From contig JAITEL010000015.1 in assembly GCA_031282065.1 (NCBI GenBank), positions 1 through 32,780 on the forward strand: 32,780 nucleotides of DNA, read 5' to 3'. Under the pieces are notes generated by a model, which did not search any database, was not told where the DNA came from, and saw only the letters and a program-made list of their open reading frames with translations. The translations under genes and the position numbers were made by a program. Origin of the DNA: Treponema sp. (GTDB lineage: Bacteria; Spirochaetota; Spirochaetia; Treponematales; Breznakiellaceae). This document shows, piece after piece, positions 1-9,003 of this stretch (positions are counted from its first letter, which is position 1; the number at the start of each line of letters is the position of its first letter).

Positions 1-16
1 ACTTCTCAATTTTTGA

Positions 17-196
17 TCAAGCAGTCATTTGTTCTTCCGCGCCCAATCTTTCAAGATATATTGCAGGAACGTCCTTATAATGCGGATGATCCGGCCCCGT
101 TTCCATAATTGAGATCAAATCCGATACGTACACATATCCGCACGAGCCGAACCTCTTCTCGAGTATAGTGGAATCGATCATAAAGCAGATTTCCAT
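17..196 (-). CDS. Possible small protein of 59 aa, function unknown
   Basis: An ATG at 196 opens 59 codons ending in TGA at 19-17. The predicted peptide begins MEICFMIDSTILEKRFGSCG and ends GAEEQMTA. It is mixed in composition rather than a low-complexity shadow, and no large gene runs opposite it. It starts 31 nt beyond the MCP stop on the same strand, so it could be the last gene of that transcript. Upstream there is only a weak purine run (AGAACAGAAG) touching the ATG, so translation is uncertain. I do not recognise a family. It could equally be the degraded end of a longer gene lying to the left of the window. Confidence 0.33.
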   Translation of the reverse strand: MEICFMIDSTILEKRFGSCGYVYVSDLISIMETGPDHPHYKDVPAIYLERLGAEEQMTA

Positions 197-227
197 CTTC
201 TGTTCTTTTGAAGAAAATCTGATATAC

Positions 228-2093
228 TCACCGGCCTTTAAGCCCCCTGGAGGGGGTAACTTTGAACTTCGCGATTTCCCGGTTCAGGGTGGTGATGGAC
301 CGGTGGTTGGTACTGCTTATATCGTTGACGTGGTTTGCCGCATCTCCTATCAATTCCGCCCCTTTGGACATCTCATTCATGCCGCTGTTTATTTCGCTGC
401 TTATCCGCTCCAGAATGCCGCTCTGCCGTTTCACCTCGTTTCCTTGCGCGGCAATGTCTGTGCAGGAGGTCTTTACCAATTCGGTGATACCCTTGAGCTT
501 GCCTAGCTCTTCAAGGATGCTGCGGCTTCCTGCTTCCTGGCCTCCCATAGAGCCGCGGACCTGCTCTTCCTGATGGGCAACCAGGGCTACTCCTGCGGTG
601 ATGGTCTCGAATTCCCTGACCATCACTCTAATGGATTGGCTAATCGTGTCTATAGCGCCCTCGATCTTTTGAAGCACTTCCGCGATGGTCTGGGATTGTG
701 CGCTGGAGTCTTCCGCAAGCTTTCTGATTTCATCGGCTACCACCGCAAAGCCTTTGCCCGCTTCCCCTGCATGGGCGGCTTCTATGGCGGCGTTCATGGA
801 AAGGAGGTTGGTCTGGCTGGCGATGTTCTGCATCACCCCGTTGATCTCGAGAAGCCCCTGGGATTCCCGGGAGATTTCTTGAATATCCGCCACCACCTGT
901 TCAAGCCTCTGCCTGCCTGTGTCTGAGGCATTGGCCAGGCTACGCACATTGCCCTCGTTTTTGTTTAAGGTCTCTGCTATAGAGCGGATGTGTATCAGCG
1001 TTTCTTCGATTGACGCGGACGACTGGGCAACGCTGGCGGACTGAGAGACGATAAGACTATTGAGCTGGTCCACTGAGGAGAGGATCCGTTCTATAGCCTC
1101 ATGGGTCATCCGTACTTCCTTAACCTGGATGTCCACCTGCCCCTTCATACTTTGAATCGCGGCGGTGATTTCATTGACCGAGGAGGCGGTCTTATAGGTG
1201 TTGGAACTAAGCTCCATGCCGGTATCCGATAGGGAGAGGGTCATGTTTTTAATAATCCCCAGGAGATCCCCCATCTTTTCAAAGGTAAGATTGAGAAAGG
1301 CCGCCAAGGTGCCCAGTTCGTCTTTGCTTTGCACCCGCAGCTGTTTGGTTAAATCCCAATCCGCGGCGATTTCCTTCAGGGTATCCATCATCCTGCGGAA
1401 GGGCTTTCGGATGGTAAGGGCAATGAAGATCGTCAGCAGCAGCGAACCGAGGATGGCGATAAGGTCGAATATCTTCAGCTTCAGGATGGTCCCCAGCAGA
1501 AAGGAGACATAGCCCTGGAAAACAGCATCCCCTGCTTGGCTAATCCCCTGAAACACGGCGTCGATATCCCCGGCGATCTGCGCTGCCAGGGCCGAAGCCC
1601 GGGAAAAGTCCGAAGCCACCTGATCGGGGTTTTCCGCGTATCCCTGGGTATCCGCCAAGCGCGCGATAAGCGGCAGGTAGTCCCTGTTCAGGGCGGTCTT
1701 TGCCGTATCCACATGTGCGGCCAAGGGCTGGATAATCGAGGTATCCACCAGAGGGTCTGCCCTCAGGGCCTGGATCACCTGGTCCAGGGAAGCGGAAAGC
1801 TCCCCGGCGCCGGCGTCAAAGTGCCTCTTGAGTTCGCTTGCCTTGGGGGTATCCCCAAGATACGCATAGAACAAGGACTGATTTGCGGTTTCCCCAAGGG
1901 CATGAAAGGACGCGCGTGCGTTCTGGACGAGGGTTTGGGTACGCACCGCTCCAGTCATGAGCATACTGCATGCCCTGTGGCAGTTTTCAATAGTGGTGAT
2001 GCTGAGCCAGCTTATCACCGTAAAAATTCCCGCGACAAACAGGGAACCGCATAAAAACTTGGCGCCGATGGAAAGGTTTTCGAAAAACTTCAT
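228..2093 (-). CDS. Methyl-accepting chemotaxis protein
   Basis: A 621-aa transmembrane chemoreceptor that senses a ligand outside the membrane and controls the CheA/CheW kinase complex. In order it has a first TM segment near residues 9-31, a periplasmic four-helix-type sensor region to about residue 190, a second long hydrophobic segment near 200-230, and a HAMP linker starting [16 protein letters not shown] long cytoplasmic coiled-coil follows, with the signature hairpin tip ([20 protein letters not shown], then [18 protein letters not shown]). No C-terminal CheR/CheB pentapeptide is seen. The start is set at the ATG at 2093, which has AAAGG about 7 nt upstream; the TTG eight codons earlier lacks such a site. 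No che genes are adjacent, so it looks like an orphan receptor. The ligand cannot be inferred. Confidence 0.95.
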   Translation of the reverse strand: MKFFENLSIGAKFLCGSLFVAGIFTVISWLSITTIENCHRACSMLMTGAVRTQTLVQNARASFHALGETANQSLFYAYLGDTPKASELKRHFDAGAGELSASLDQVIQALRADPLVDTSIIQPLAAHVDTAKTALNRDYLPLIARLADTQGYAENPDQVASDFSRASALAAQIAGDIDAVFQGISQAGDAVFQGYVSFLLGTILKLKIFDLIAILGSLLLTIFIALTIRKPFRRMMDTLKEIAADWDLTKQLRVQSKDELGTLAAFLNLTFEKMGDLLGIIKNMTLSLSDTGMELSSNTYKTASSVNEITAAIQSMKGQVDIQVKEVRMTHEAIERILSSVDQLNSLIVSQSASVAQSSASIEETLIHIRSIAETLNKNEGNVRSLANASDTGRQRLEQVVADIQEISRESQGLLEINGVMQNIASQTNLLSMNAAIEAAHAGEAGKGFAVVADEIRKLAEDSSAQSQTIAEVLQKIEGAIDTISQSIRVMVREFETITAGVALVAHQEEQVRGSMGGQEAGSRSILEELGKLKGITELVKTSCTDIAAQGNEVKRQSGILERISSEINSGMNEMSKGAELIGDAANHVNDISSTNHRSITTLNREIAKFKVTPSRGLKGR

Positions 2094-2221
2094 GGTATAC
2101 CCTTTAAGGAACAACAAAACGTCGTATGTGTGCTAATAGGATAGGATCTCATCATGTTAGCATACATTGGTCAAAAGTCAATCATGGGGTGTATGCCCAA
2201 GGGCCCGGCCGCCCTTCGGCT

Positions 2222-2268
2222 CGGCAAAGGCGCCGCAGGGAGAAGAGCCCCCCGCGGCGCCTTTGCCG
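2222..2268 (-). terminator. Long perfect hairpin after the split-barrel gene
   Basis: A 15-bp perfect inverted repeat (arms 2222-2236 and 2254-2268, CGGCAAAGGCGCCGC and its complement) flanks a 17-nt loop. It lies 21 nt beyond the stop of the minus-strand gene at 2290-2682 and before the MCP promoter region. No T-tract follows on either strand, so intrinsic termination is uncertain. It could instead be an RNA-stabilising hairpin or half of a palindromic repeat. Confidence 0.45.
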
Positions 2269-2289
2269 GTCTAGGACTATGGGGATCCT

Positions 2290-2682
2290 TTAGAATTGAA
2301 TATATTTCGGCTCGCCGGTAAAAGAGTAGATGCCTGCCCGGGCATCCTTAAGATACAGGACCTGGGTATTACCGTCGTCCGCAGCATAGCGGGCTTTCAA
2401 CTGAGGATACGCGTCCAGCATGTGCTGTCGTGCTTCAATGCGGTCATCTTCCACCGCACTCGCTTCTATGCGAATCCACCTGTCCTCCAGCATGGCGCAG
2501 ATCTCAACATGGGGATTGGCCTTTATTTGTTTTGACACGTCTTTAGCCTTTCCGGTTTGGATATACACTTTACCTTCAAAGAGATCCACCGTGCCAAAGG
2601 GGCGCACCCGGGGTTTGTCGCCGTCAATGGTGGCAAGGTAGTAGGTTCCGCTTTTTTTCAAAAAATCATAGACTTCGTGCAT
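2290..2682 (-). CDS. Pyridoxamine 5'-phosphate oxidase-like FMN-binding protein
   Basis: A 130-aa cytoplasmic protein of the small flavin-binding split-barrel family (PNPOx-like, NimA/general-stress type). The N-terminal MHEVYDFLKKSGTYYLATID, followed by DKPRVRPFGTVDLFEGKVYI and TGKAKDVSKQIKANPHVEI, is the usual beta-barrel core with the basic patch that contacts FMN phosphate. Full length for this single-domain family. The ATG at 2682 is preceded by AAGGAA at 6-nt spacing, which supports the start. Such proteins bind FMN or F420-like flavins and often reduce small oxidised molecules, but the substrate is not predictable and a true PdxH role is unlikely at this length. It appears monocistronic, ending at the hairpin at 2222-2268. 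Confidence 0.85.
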   Translation of the reverse strand: MHEVYDFLKKSGTYYLATIDGDKPRVRPFGTVDLFEGKVYIQTGKAKDVSKQIKANPHVEICAMLEDRWIRIEASAVEDDRIEARQHMLDAYPQLKARYAADDGNTQVLYLKDARAGIYSFTGEPKYIQF

Positions 2683-2989
2683 TGCTTGTTCCTTATTTAT
2701 AGAGAGAGTTTATTCAGGCTCTAGCAGCCTGAGCCGTATCATACCCTATAGGCTTAAAAAAGTACATGCGGTTGCCCGGTATCGCCGGGCCGGCGCATAT
2801 AAAATAACCATGAAAAGGAGTATAGGCGGCCGGGTTTTCTCGCAGGGGAGCCGGGGAAGAAGCACCGCCACTGAGGCCTTAAGTACAGAGGGGCTTGGGC
2901 ACGGGTGAAGCTTCGCCTTATCACCGATTATGCAGGTTCGATCCCTCCGCTCAAAGCGAAGCGCACGTTTTCCCACCCGTAAAGCGCAC

Positions 2990-3249
2990 GGACCCGCTCC
3001 CGCTCCCTGAATCAGCCCAAACAGGAAAGTCCCTGTGCTGACCCCCGGCGCTGCGGGAGTGGATTGCTTCGCTTCGCTCGCAATGACGGGGGCTTTCGTC
3101 ATTGCGGGAAGCGCAGTGAACCCGTCATTGCGAGGGGCGCAGCCCCGAAGCAATCCAGAGCCTATCCTTTACGCCCCGTAAAGCGTCTTCACGGTTATCG
3201 CCGACGCGCTTCCCCCCGGACCTGCTCCCGCTCCCTGAATCACCCCAAA
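2990..3249. repeat. Direct repeat, 32 bp, 30/32 identical
   Basis: The segments 2990-3021 and 3218-3249 match at 30 of 32 positions (shared core GCTCCCGCTCCCTGAATCA). They bracket the REP-like elements at 3061-3156. Each copy is joined to sequence resembling the minisatellite unit (CCCGTAAAGCGCACG before the first, CCCGTCCTTTACG after the second), which suggests past duplication of a whole block. The rest of 2746-3287 shows no credible gene; the reading frames there are translations of the repeats. Confidence 0.7.
3061..3156. repeat. REP-like inverted elements
   Basis: Three related segments of the widespread GTCATTGCGAGCGAAGC...GCAATCC intergenic type are present: a minus-strand copy at 3061-3088, a truncated plus-strand copy at 3098-3118 and a plus-strand copy at 3124-3156. 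The first and last face each other and could pair as a long hairpin. Such elements are usually non-coding and in some genomes are moved by RAYT-type transposases. No such gene is in this window. Confidence 0.75.
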
Positions 3250-3287
3250 GCCCGTCCTTTACGATCCGTAAAGCCTGCTGTTTACGC

Positions 3288-4092
3288 CCCGTAAAGCGCA
3301 CGTTTTCCCACCCGTAAAGCGCACGTTTTCCCACTCGTAAAGCGCACGTTTTCCTACCCGTAAAGCGCACGTTTTCCCACCCGTCATAAACCTGCTTTAC
3401 CACCCGTCATAAACCCGCTTTCCCACTCGGCATAAGCCCGCTTTACCACTCGGCATAAACCCGCTTTCCTACTCGGCATAAGCCCGCTTTACCACTCGGC
3501 ATAAGCCCGGTTTACCTCCCGTCATAAACCCACTTTACCACCCGTCATAAACCCGCTTTACCATCCGTCATAAACCCGTTTTACCTCCCGTCATAAACCC
3601 GCTTTACCTCCCGTCATAAACCCGCTTTACCACCCGGCATAAACCCACTTTACCACCCGTCATAAACCCGCTTTACCTCCCGTCATAAACCCGCTTTACC
3701 ATCCGTCATAAACCTGCTTTACCATCCGTCATAAACCCGTTTTACCTCCCGGCATAAGCCCGTTTTACCTCCCGTCATAAGCCCGCTTTACCACTCGGCA
3801 TAAACCCGCTTTACCATCCGTCATAAGCCCGCTTTACCACCCGGCATAAACCCGCTTTCCCACTCGGCATAAGCCCGCTTTCCCACCCGGCATAAGCCCG
3901 TTTTTCCACTCGGCATAAGCCCGCTTTACCACCCGGCATAAGCCCGCTTTCCCACTCGGCATAAACCCGCTTTCCCACTCGGCATAAACCCGCTTTCCCA
4001 CTCGGCATAAGCCCGCTTTCCCACTCGGCATAAGCCCGCTTTACCATCCGTCATAAGCCCGCTTTACCATCCGTCATAAGCCCGCTTTACCA
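3288..4092. repeat. Minisatellite: 35 uninterrupted 23-bp units
   Basis: The block is exactly 805 bp = 35 x 23, and the phase is kept from first to last unit with no indel. Units 1-4 are type A (core CGTAAAGCGCACGTTTTCC). Units 5-35 are type B (core CATAAACCCGCTTTACCA), varying at a few fixed places: CCCGT/CTCGG/TCCGT, AAA/AAG, TTTACC/TTTCCC. Two more degenerate units precede it (3242-3287). There are no unique spacers, which excludes CRISPR. Because 23 is not a multiple of three, one 69-bp triple unit cycles through all frames, and the minus-strand open frames here are consequences of the repeat. The array ends 82 bp before the -35 box of the CODH operon. Confidence 0.95.
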
Positions 4093-4174
4093 CCGGTCAT
4101 GGGTGAACGGTTGGCCCGTATCAAACCCATGGCAGCTTTTCTGTTTCGGTACATCCCCTTGCAGCATAAAAACT

Positions 4175-4203
4175 TTGACAAAGCCTTACAGAGCCCGTAC
4201 AAT
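4175..4203 (+). promoter_or_regulatory. Sigma-70 promoter of the CODH operon
   Basis: TTGACA (4175-4180), a 17-bp spacer and TACAAT (4198-4203) form a near-consensus housekeeping promoter. Transcription would begin near 4210, giving a leader of about 18 nt with a GGGGG ribosome-binding site at 4218-4222. No repressor site is obvious between promoter and start codon. Confidence 0.8.
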
Positions 4204-4227
4204 AAAACCTAATGAATGGGGGTTACT

Positions 4228-4740
4228 ATGTATTCTATTTTTGTGGAGGATGCCACCTGTCTGGGCTGTAAAAGCTGCGAACTGGCCTGCTGCATCGCCC
4301 ACTCATCATCAAAAACACTGTTTGGAGCCCTTGGGGAAGCCGGGATCCTGCAAAACCGCATCCATGTGGAGCCCTGCGGAAAGGGGGCCTTCCCGCTCCA
4401 GTGCCGGCATTGCAGCGAACCGCAATGCGCCAAAGCCTGTGTTACCGGCGCCTTGCAATGGCAAGATGGGGCCGTGGCCTACGACGCAAGCCGGTGCCTG
4501 GGCTGCCAGATGTGCGTCATCGCCTGTCCTTTCGGGCTATGCGAATCCCTTAAAACCGCGCACCCCTCAGGGGATGCCTTCCAGGGGATAAGCAAATGCG
4601 ACCTCTGCGCCAACCGAAGCGCAGGCCCTGCCTGCGTGGAAGCCTGCCCTACGGGCAGCCTCAGCTTCGCCAGCCCAGAGGATTTCTCTAAGGCCAAGCG
4701 GCGCTCCTACCTGGTACACTTGCAAAAGGAAGCGCTCTAA
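4228..4740 (+). CDS. cooF: CooF-like four-cluster ferredoxin subunit
   Basis: A 170-aa iron-sulfur electron carrier of the CooF/HycB/DmsB type that takes electrons from CO dehydrogenase. Four cysteine groups are visible: CLGCKSCELAC near residue 11, CRHCSEPQCAKAC in the middle, CLGCQMCVIAC, and CDLCANRSAGPACVEAC near the C-terminus, enough for four [4Fe-4S] clusters. The ATG at 4228 is chosen over the one at 4216 because GGGGG sits 5 nt upstream and because CooF proteins begin with a short M-x-x-I-F stretch just before the first cluster. First gene of the operon; cooS follows after 83 nt. It probably bridges CooS and the flavin/FeS subunits encoded downstream. Confidence 0.9.
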   Translation: MYSIFVEDATCLGCKSCELACCIAHSSSKTLFGALGEAGILQNRIHVEPCGKGAFPLQCRHCSEPQCAKACVTGALQWQDGAVAYDASRCLGCQMCVIACPFGLCESLKTAHPSGDAFQGISKCDLCANRSAGPACVEACPTGSLSFASPEDFSKAKRRSYLVHLQKEAL

Positions 4741-4823
4741 ACCGCCGGTAAAGCACAGCTTCCTCGCCATGAAGCGCGGGGGACGAGACTCTGCTATGAA
4801 TGAATCAAAGAGAGAGGAAAAAA

Positions 4824-6740
4824 ATGGCATGTAATTCATGTATCGAGGACAGACGGACCCTTGATCCGGCTGTACAAGACCTATGCAAGAAGGCCGCAGG
4901 CGAAGGCATTGCTACCGCCTGGGACCGCTACGAACAGCAAAAACCCCAGTGCGGCTTTGGGGAGCTCGGGCTCTGCTGCCGTAACTGTTTACAGGGACCT
5001 TGCCGCATCAACCCCTTTGGGGAGCCCAAGACCGGTATTTGCGGCGCGGATGCGGACCTCATCGTGGCCCGCAACCTCTTGCGCTCGGTAACCGGCGGCT
5101 CTGCCTCCCATACGGATCACGCTTACAGCGCGGTGCAGCTCTTGCGGCTTATGTGTGAGGGAAAAAGCCCCTACGCGCTTAAAGGGGCGGCGAAGATCCC
5201 CGGGGTGGCAGCCAAACTCGGCATACCCACCGCGGGTAAAACCGACCGGGAAGTGGCCCTTGAAATCGCCCGTACCGCGCTCTCGGACTTCGGCAACTAT
5301 TCTGAAGCGCCTATGAAATGGCTCACCGCCACGGCCCCGGCAGAACGGGTGGAACTCTGGGGCAAGCTGGGCATACTCCCCAGGAACCCTGACCGGGAGA
5401 TCCGCCGGGCCATGCATGCCACTGCTATGGGTGTGGACGGCTCCCCTATGCACCTGCTCTTGGCTTCCCTCAAGAGCGGCCTCATCGACGGCTATGCCGG
5501 CTTGCACCTGGGGACCGACATTCAAGACATCATCTTCGGCATTCCCGCGCCGGTAAAGACCGAGGCCAATCTGGGGGTCCTGCATAAGAACACGGTCAAC
5601 ATCATCGTGCACGGCCACATGCCGGAAGTCTCCGAAAAGGTGGTGGAATGGGCGGATACCCTGGGGGATGAAGCCAAAGCCGCGGGAGCCGAAGGCATTA
5701 CCATTGCGGGTATCTGCTGTTCCGGGAATGAGGTGCTCATGCGCCACGGCGTGCCCTTGGCAGGCAATTTCCTAAGCCAAGAACTGGCCGTCATCACCGG
5801 CGCGGTGGACGCTCTGGTGGTAGACGTGCAATGTTTCATGCCCTCCATCACCAAGGTTGCGGCCTGTTACCATACCAAGATCATCACCACCCAGGACATT
5901 GCCCAGCTCCCCGAAGCAGAACATATACCCATAGAGCCGGAAAGCGCTGATGCAGGAGCTCAAAAGATCATCCGCCTTGCCATTGAAGCCTATAAAAAGC
6001 GGGACCCCGCCAAGATAAGCATACCCCCGTACAAGAGTGAAGCCTGGGGAGGCTTCAGTGTAGAGGCAATTGTGGGGGCCCTGGCCAAGGTTGACGGGAC
6101 AAATCCCTTAAAGCCCTTGGTGGATAACATCGTCAACGGCAACATCAAAGGCGCCGTGGGCGTGGTGGGCTGTAACAACGTGAAAGTTACCCAGGATGCC
6201 CTCCATGTGGACCTCATCAAAGAGCTGCTGGCCCAGGATGTCCTGGTCGTGGCTACGGGCTGTGCTGCCCAGGCCCTGGCAAAGTACGGCTTTTTGAGTC
6301 CCCAGGGGGCAAAAACCTATGCCGGTAAGGGACTGCTTGCGGTGCTCACCGCAGTAGGGGAAGCCGCAGGTTTAGGGGGGCCCCTTCCGCCGGTATTGCA
6401 CATGGGAAGCTGTGTGGATAACTCCCGTATCGGGGACCTGGTGGGTGCTCTTGCGGCCTATCTCAAGGTGCCCATCAAGGACCTGCCTGTGGTTGCCTCC
6501 GCTCCGGAACTGCAACACGAAAAAGCCATATCCATAGGCGTATGGGCCGTGGCCTTGGGCCTTATGACCCATATCTCCCTTCCGCCGCCGGTCCTGGGCA
6601 GTCCCATGGTGTCTCAAGTGCTTACCGAAGGCATAGAAGGCATTACGGGCGGCAAATTCTATGTGGAAGGGGACGCTCATAAGGCTGCCGCAGGCATTCT
6701 GGGGCATATCATGCAGAAACGTAAAGGGCTGGGGCTTTGA
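4824..6740 (+). CDS. cooS: Anaerobic Ni-Fe carbon monoxide dehydrogenase, catalytic subunit
   Basis: A 638-aa homodimeric enzyme that interconverts CO + H2O and CO2 + 2H+ + 2e-. Cys43 and Cys51 match the inter-subunit D-cluster, and Cys52, Cys55, Cys60 and Cys73 the B-cluster in canonical spacing. C-cluster ligands are recognisable as the His in VHGHMPE and the Cys in AGICCSGNE, VDVQCFMPS, GVVGCNNVK, VATGCAAQA and HMGSCVDNS. Length is normal for the monofunctional CooS family; the ACS-associated form would normally have acsB/C/D nearby, and none are present. Start at 4824 (RBS AGAGAGGA) rather than the in-frame ATG at 4800. No cooC, cooT or cooJ nickel-maturation gene is in the window. Its TGA overlaps the next start codon. 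Confidence 0.97.
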   Translation: MACNSCIEDRRTLDPAVQDLCKKAAGEGIATAWDRYEQQKPQCGFGELGLCCRNCLQGPCRINPFGEPKTGICGADADLIVARNLLRSVTGGSASHTDHAYSAVQLLRLMCEGKSPYALKGAAKIPGVAAKLGIPTAGKTDREVALEIARTALSDFGNYSEAPMKWLTATAPAERVELWGKLGILPRNPDREIRRAMHATAMGVDGSPMHLLLASLKSGLIDGYAGLHLGTDIQDIIFGIPAPVKTEANLGVLHKNTVNIIVHGHMPEVSEKVVEWADTLGDEAKAAGAEGITIAGICCSGNEVLMRHGVPLAGNFLSQELAVITGAVDALVVDVQCFMPSITKVAACYHTKIITTQDIAQLPEAEHIPIEPESADAGAQKIIRLAIEAYKKRDPAKISIPPYKSEAWGGFSVEAIVGALAKVDGTNPLKPLVDNIVNGNIKGAVGVVGCNNVKVTQDALHVDLIKELLAQDVLVVATGCAAQALAKYGFLSPQGAKTYAGKGLLAVLTAVGEAAGLGGPLPPVLHMGSCVDNSRIGDLVGALAAYLKVPIKDLPVVASAPELQHEKAISIGVWAVALGLMTHISLPPPVLGSPMVSQVLTEGIEGITGGKFYVEGDAHKAAAGILGHIMQKRKGLGL

Positions 6741-7204
6741 GCAGCGAGTTTACGGCAATTTTCGAAGGATACCCCCGGCAGCGGCGCTATGCCTTGGCTA
6801 TGCTCATGGATGTGCAGAGCCGCTGCCGCTACATTCCCCGGGAGGCCCTGGAAGAACTGGCCCGGTACCTGGCACAAGACAAGGTAAAGGTCTCTTCTCT
6901 CTACAGTATGGCCACCTTTTACCGCGCCTTGAGCCTGGAACCCAAGGGGAAACACGTCATTAAGGTCTGCGACGGGACCGCCTGCCACTTACGAGGCACG
7001 CCAGTGCTCCTGGACACCCTGCAACGGCGGCTGGACCTCAGCCCGGGGGAAACCAGCAAGGACAAGCGCTGGTCCCTGGAGACGGTGAACTGCCTGGGGG
7101 CCTGTGCCCTTGCGCCGGTGCTGGTGATTGACGATACCTACCATCCCCAGGTTAAAGCCGAAAAACTGGGCGCCCTGCTCGCGCAATACGAGAACACGCC
7201 ATGA
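6737..7204 (+). CDS. NuoE/HoxE-like [2Fe-2S] thioredoxin-fold subunit
   Basis: A 155-aa protein of the 24-kDa complex I subunit family (NuoE, HndA, HydC). An N-terminal helical segment is followed by a thioredoxin-like domain that binds one [2Fe-2S] cluster through Cys78, Cys83, Cys119 and Cys123 (KVCDGTACHLRGTP and VNCLGACALAP). The start is a TTG whose TTGA overlaps the cooS stop. The alternative, an internal ATG near residue 22, would remove conserved helix sequence (YPRQRRYALAMLMDVQ). The GGGG at 6731-6734 can serve as RBS. The 4-nt overlaps on both sides imply translational coupling. In known complexes this subunit sits beside the FMN subunit encoded next and carries electrons to or from it. 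Confidence 0.9.
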   Translation: MSSEFTAIFEGYPRQRRYALAMLMDVQSRCRYIPREALEELARYLAQDKVKVSSLYSMATFYRALSLEPKGKHVIKVCDGTACHLRGTPVLLDTLQRRLDLSPGETSKDKRWSLETVNCLGACALAPVLVIDDTYHPQVKAEKLGALLAQYENTP

Positions 7205-9003
7205 AGGATCAGCTCATTTTAGTATGCTGCGGTACCGGCTGTGTGGCTCATGGTTCCCTCTCGGTAGTGGAGGCCTTGAACCAAGCCCTGGCAGGCTATG
7301 GCTTCCCGGTAAAGGCACTTAAAAAGACCGGATGTAACGGCTTTTGCGAAAACGGTCCCATAGTGCGGATCCTGCCGGAAGATATTTCTTACTACCGGGT
7401 GAGCACTGAGGATGTTCCCGATATAGTTGCGGCTCTGAAGGGCTCTACGGTGGTAGAGCGGCTCTTGTATACCAACGAAGCAGGCCATAAGGTACATGCT
7501 CAACAGGAAAACCCTTTCTATGCCCAGCAGCATAAGATCGCCTTGCGCAATGCCGGGCTTATCGATCCCCTGGACATCAATGACGCCCTTGCTCGCGGGG
7601 CCTACGAAGGCTTAAAAAAAGCCCTTACCCTGAGTGAAGAGGCCATCATCAGGGAACTGGAAACATCCGGCTTGCGGGGCCGCGGGGGGGCGGGCTTTCC
7701 TACGGGCAGAAAATGGCGGGAATGTGCCAAGTACCAGGACTTTCCCAAGTACGTGGTCTGTAACGGTGATGAAGGCGACCCCGGGGCTTTCATGGATCGC
7801 TCCATCCTGGAGGGGGATCCCCATAGCGTCATCGAAGGGCTGGTCATCGCGGCCCTGGCAGTGGGCGCTCAGGAAGGCTTCATGTATATCCGGGACGAAT
7901 ACGGCCTGGCCATCAGGAACGTGGGTGCTGCCCTTGCCGCGGCCCGGGAACAGGGCTTTTTGGGTAAAAACATCCTCGGCTACGGCAAGGATTTTGACAT
8001 TTCCCTGGTTCGCGGCGGAGGCGCCTTTGTCTGCGGCGAGTCTTCAGCATTGATGGCTTCCATTGAAGGCCGGGTGGGTGAACCCCGGACCAAGTACATC
8101 CGCTCTGCGGAACGGGGATTGTGGGACAAGCCTACGGTCCTCAACAACGTGGAAACCCTGGCCAATGTCCCCTACATCATCACTCACGGGGCCCAAGCCT
8201 ACAGCGCGATAGGGACCAAGGAAAGTACCGGGACCAAAGTCTTTGCCTTGGTCGGCAAGGTACGGCGTACGGGCCTCGTGGAAGTGCCTATGGGTACCAC
8301 CCTGCGCAAATTGGTCTTTGAGATAGGCGGCGGCGTACCTCGAGGGCGGGAGTTTAAGGCGGTGCAGACCGGCGGCCCTTCGGGTGGCTGTATTCCTGCC
8401 GGCCTTATGGACCTGAGCATAGACTTTGACACCCTTGCCCGGTACGGTTCCATGATGGGTTCCGGCGGCTTAATCGTCATGGACGACCGCACCTGCATGG
8501 TGGAAGTAGCCCGCTACTACATCAATTTCTTATCCGAAGAAAGCTGCGGTAAATGTACCCCCTGTCGTGAAGGGCTGCGCCGGATGCTCCAGATCCTCAC
8601 CCATATCTGCCAAGGTAAGGCCGAGGTCGGGGACCTGGAAGAACTGGAAGGGCTCTGCGAGGTGATGAGCGAGGCTGCCCTCTGCGCGCTGGGCAGAACC
8701 GCGCCAAACCCGGTACGCTCTACCCTTAGGTACTTCCGTGAAGAATACGAAGCCCACATCAAGGAAAAACGCTGTCCTGCCGGAGTCTGTCCGGGGCTGA
8801 CCCGATTCGTGATCCACGAGGAGCAGTGCTCCGGCTGCGGTCGCTGCAAGAGGGCCTGTCCTGCTGCGGCGATTTCCGGTGAAAAGAAAAAGACCCACCG
8901 CATAGACCTGGGTCGCTGTATAAGCTGTGGTTCTTGCCGGGAGGCTTGCGCGTTTGCAGCGGTGGGAACCGCAGGAAGAGGGGAGGAGGTAGTACATGCT
9001 TGA
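7201..9003 (+). CDS. NuoF/HndC-like NAD(P)H-binding flavoprotein subunit
   Basis: A 600-aa diaphorase subunit. The N-terminal ~110 residues form a thioredoxin-like [2Fe-2S] domain (CCGTGC near residue 9, then CNGFC). The NuoF core follows, with the FMN/NAD loops GRGGAGFPTGRKW, GDEGDPGAFMDRS and RGGGAFVCGESSAL, an SLBB segment, and the N3 [4Fe-4S] motif ESCGKCTPCREG with its distant Cys in LCALGRTAPNP. The C-terminus adds two [4Fe-4S] sites (CSGCGRCKRAC, CISCGSCREAC). This architecture matches HndC/HydB of NAD(P)-linked and electron-bifurcating hydrogenases rather than respiratory NuoF. Its ATG overlaps the previous stop (ATGA). Expected to exchange electrons between NAD(P)H and the FeS chain leading to CooF/CooS. 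Confidence 0.93.
   Translation: MKDQLILVCCGTGCVAHGSLSVVEALNQALAGYGFPVKALKKTGCNGFCENGPIVRILPEDISYYRVSTEDVPDIVAALKGSTVVERLLYTNEAGHKVHAQQENPFYAQQHKIALRNAGLIDPLDINDALARGAYEGLKKALTLSEEAIIRELETSGLRGRGGAGFPTGRKWRECAKYQDFPKYVVCNGDEGDPGAFMDRSILEGDPHSVIEGLVIAALAVGAQEGFMYIRDEYGLAIRNVGAALAAAREQGFLGKNILGYGKDFDISLVRGGGAFVCGESSALMASIEGRVGEPRTKYIRSAERGLWDKPTVLNNVETLANVPYIITHGAQAYSAIGTKESTGTKVFALVGKVRRTGLVEVPMGTTLRKLVFEIGGGVPRGREFKAVQTGGPSGGCIPAGLMDLSIDFDTLARYGSMMGSGGLIVMDDRTCMVEVARYYINFLSEESCGKCTPCREGLRRMLQILTHICQGKAEVGDLEELEGLCEVMSEAALCALGRTAPNPVRSTLRYFREEYEAHIKEKRCPAGVCPGLTRFVIHEEQCSGCGRCKRACPAAAISGEKKKTHRIDLGRCISCGSCREACAFAAVGTAGRGEEVVHA

Noticed and set aside
2925-2965. tRNA-like T-loop GGTTCGATCC
   Set aside because: The T-stem has a mismatch, and no matching acceptor, D or anticodon arms can be built upstream.
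2746-3153. Minus-strand 135-aa frame with VIASEAKQS
   Set aside because: That peptide is the translation of the REP-like repeat; the rest has no family features.
3811-4047. Minus-strand open frames encoding a repeated K-A-G-L-C-R-V peptide
   Set aside because: They arise because 23-bp units cycle through three frames. There is no ribosome-binding site, and the frames break where units carry TAA.
3288-4092. CRISPR array
   Set aside because: The 23-bp units are head-to-tail with no unique spacers and no cas genes nearby.
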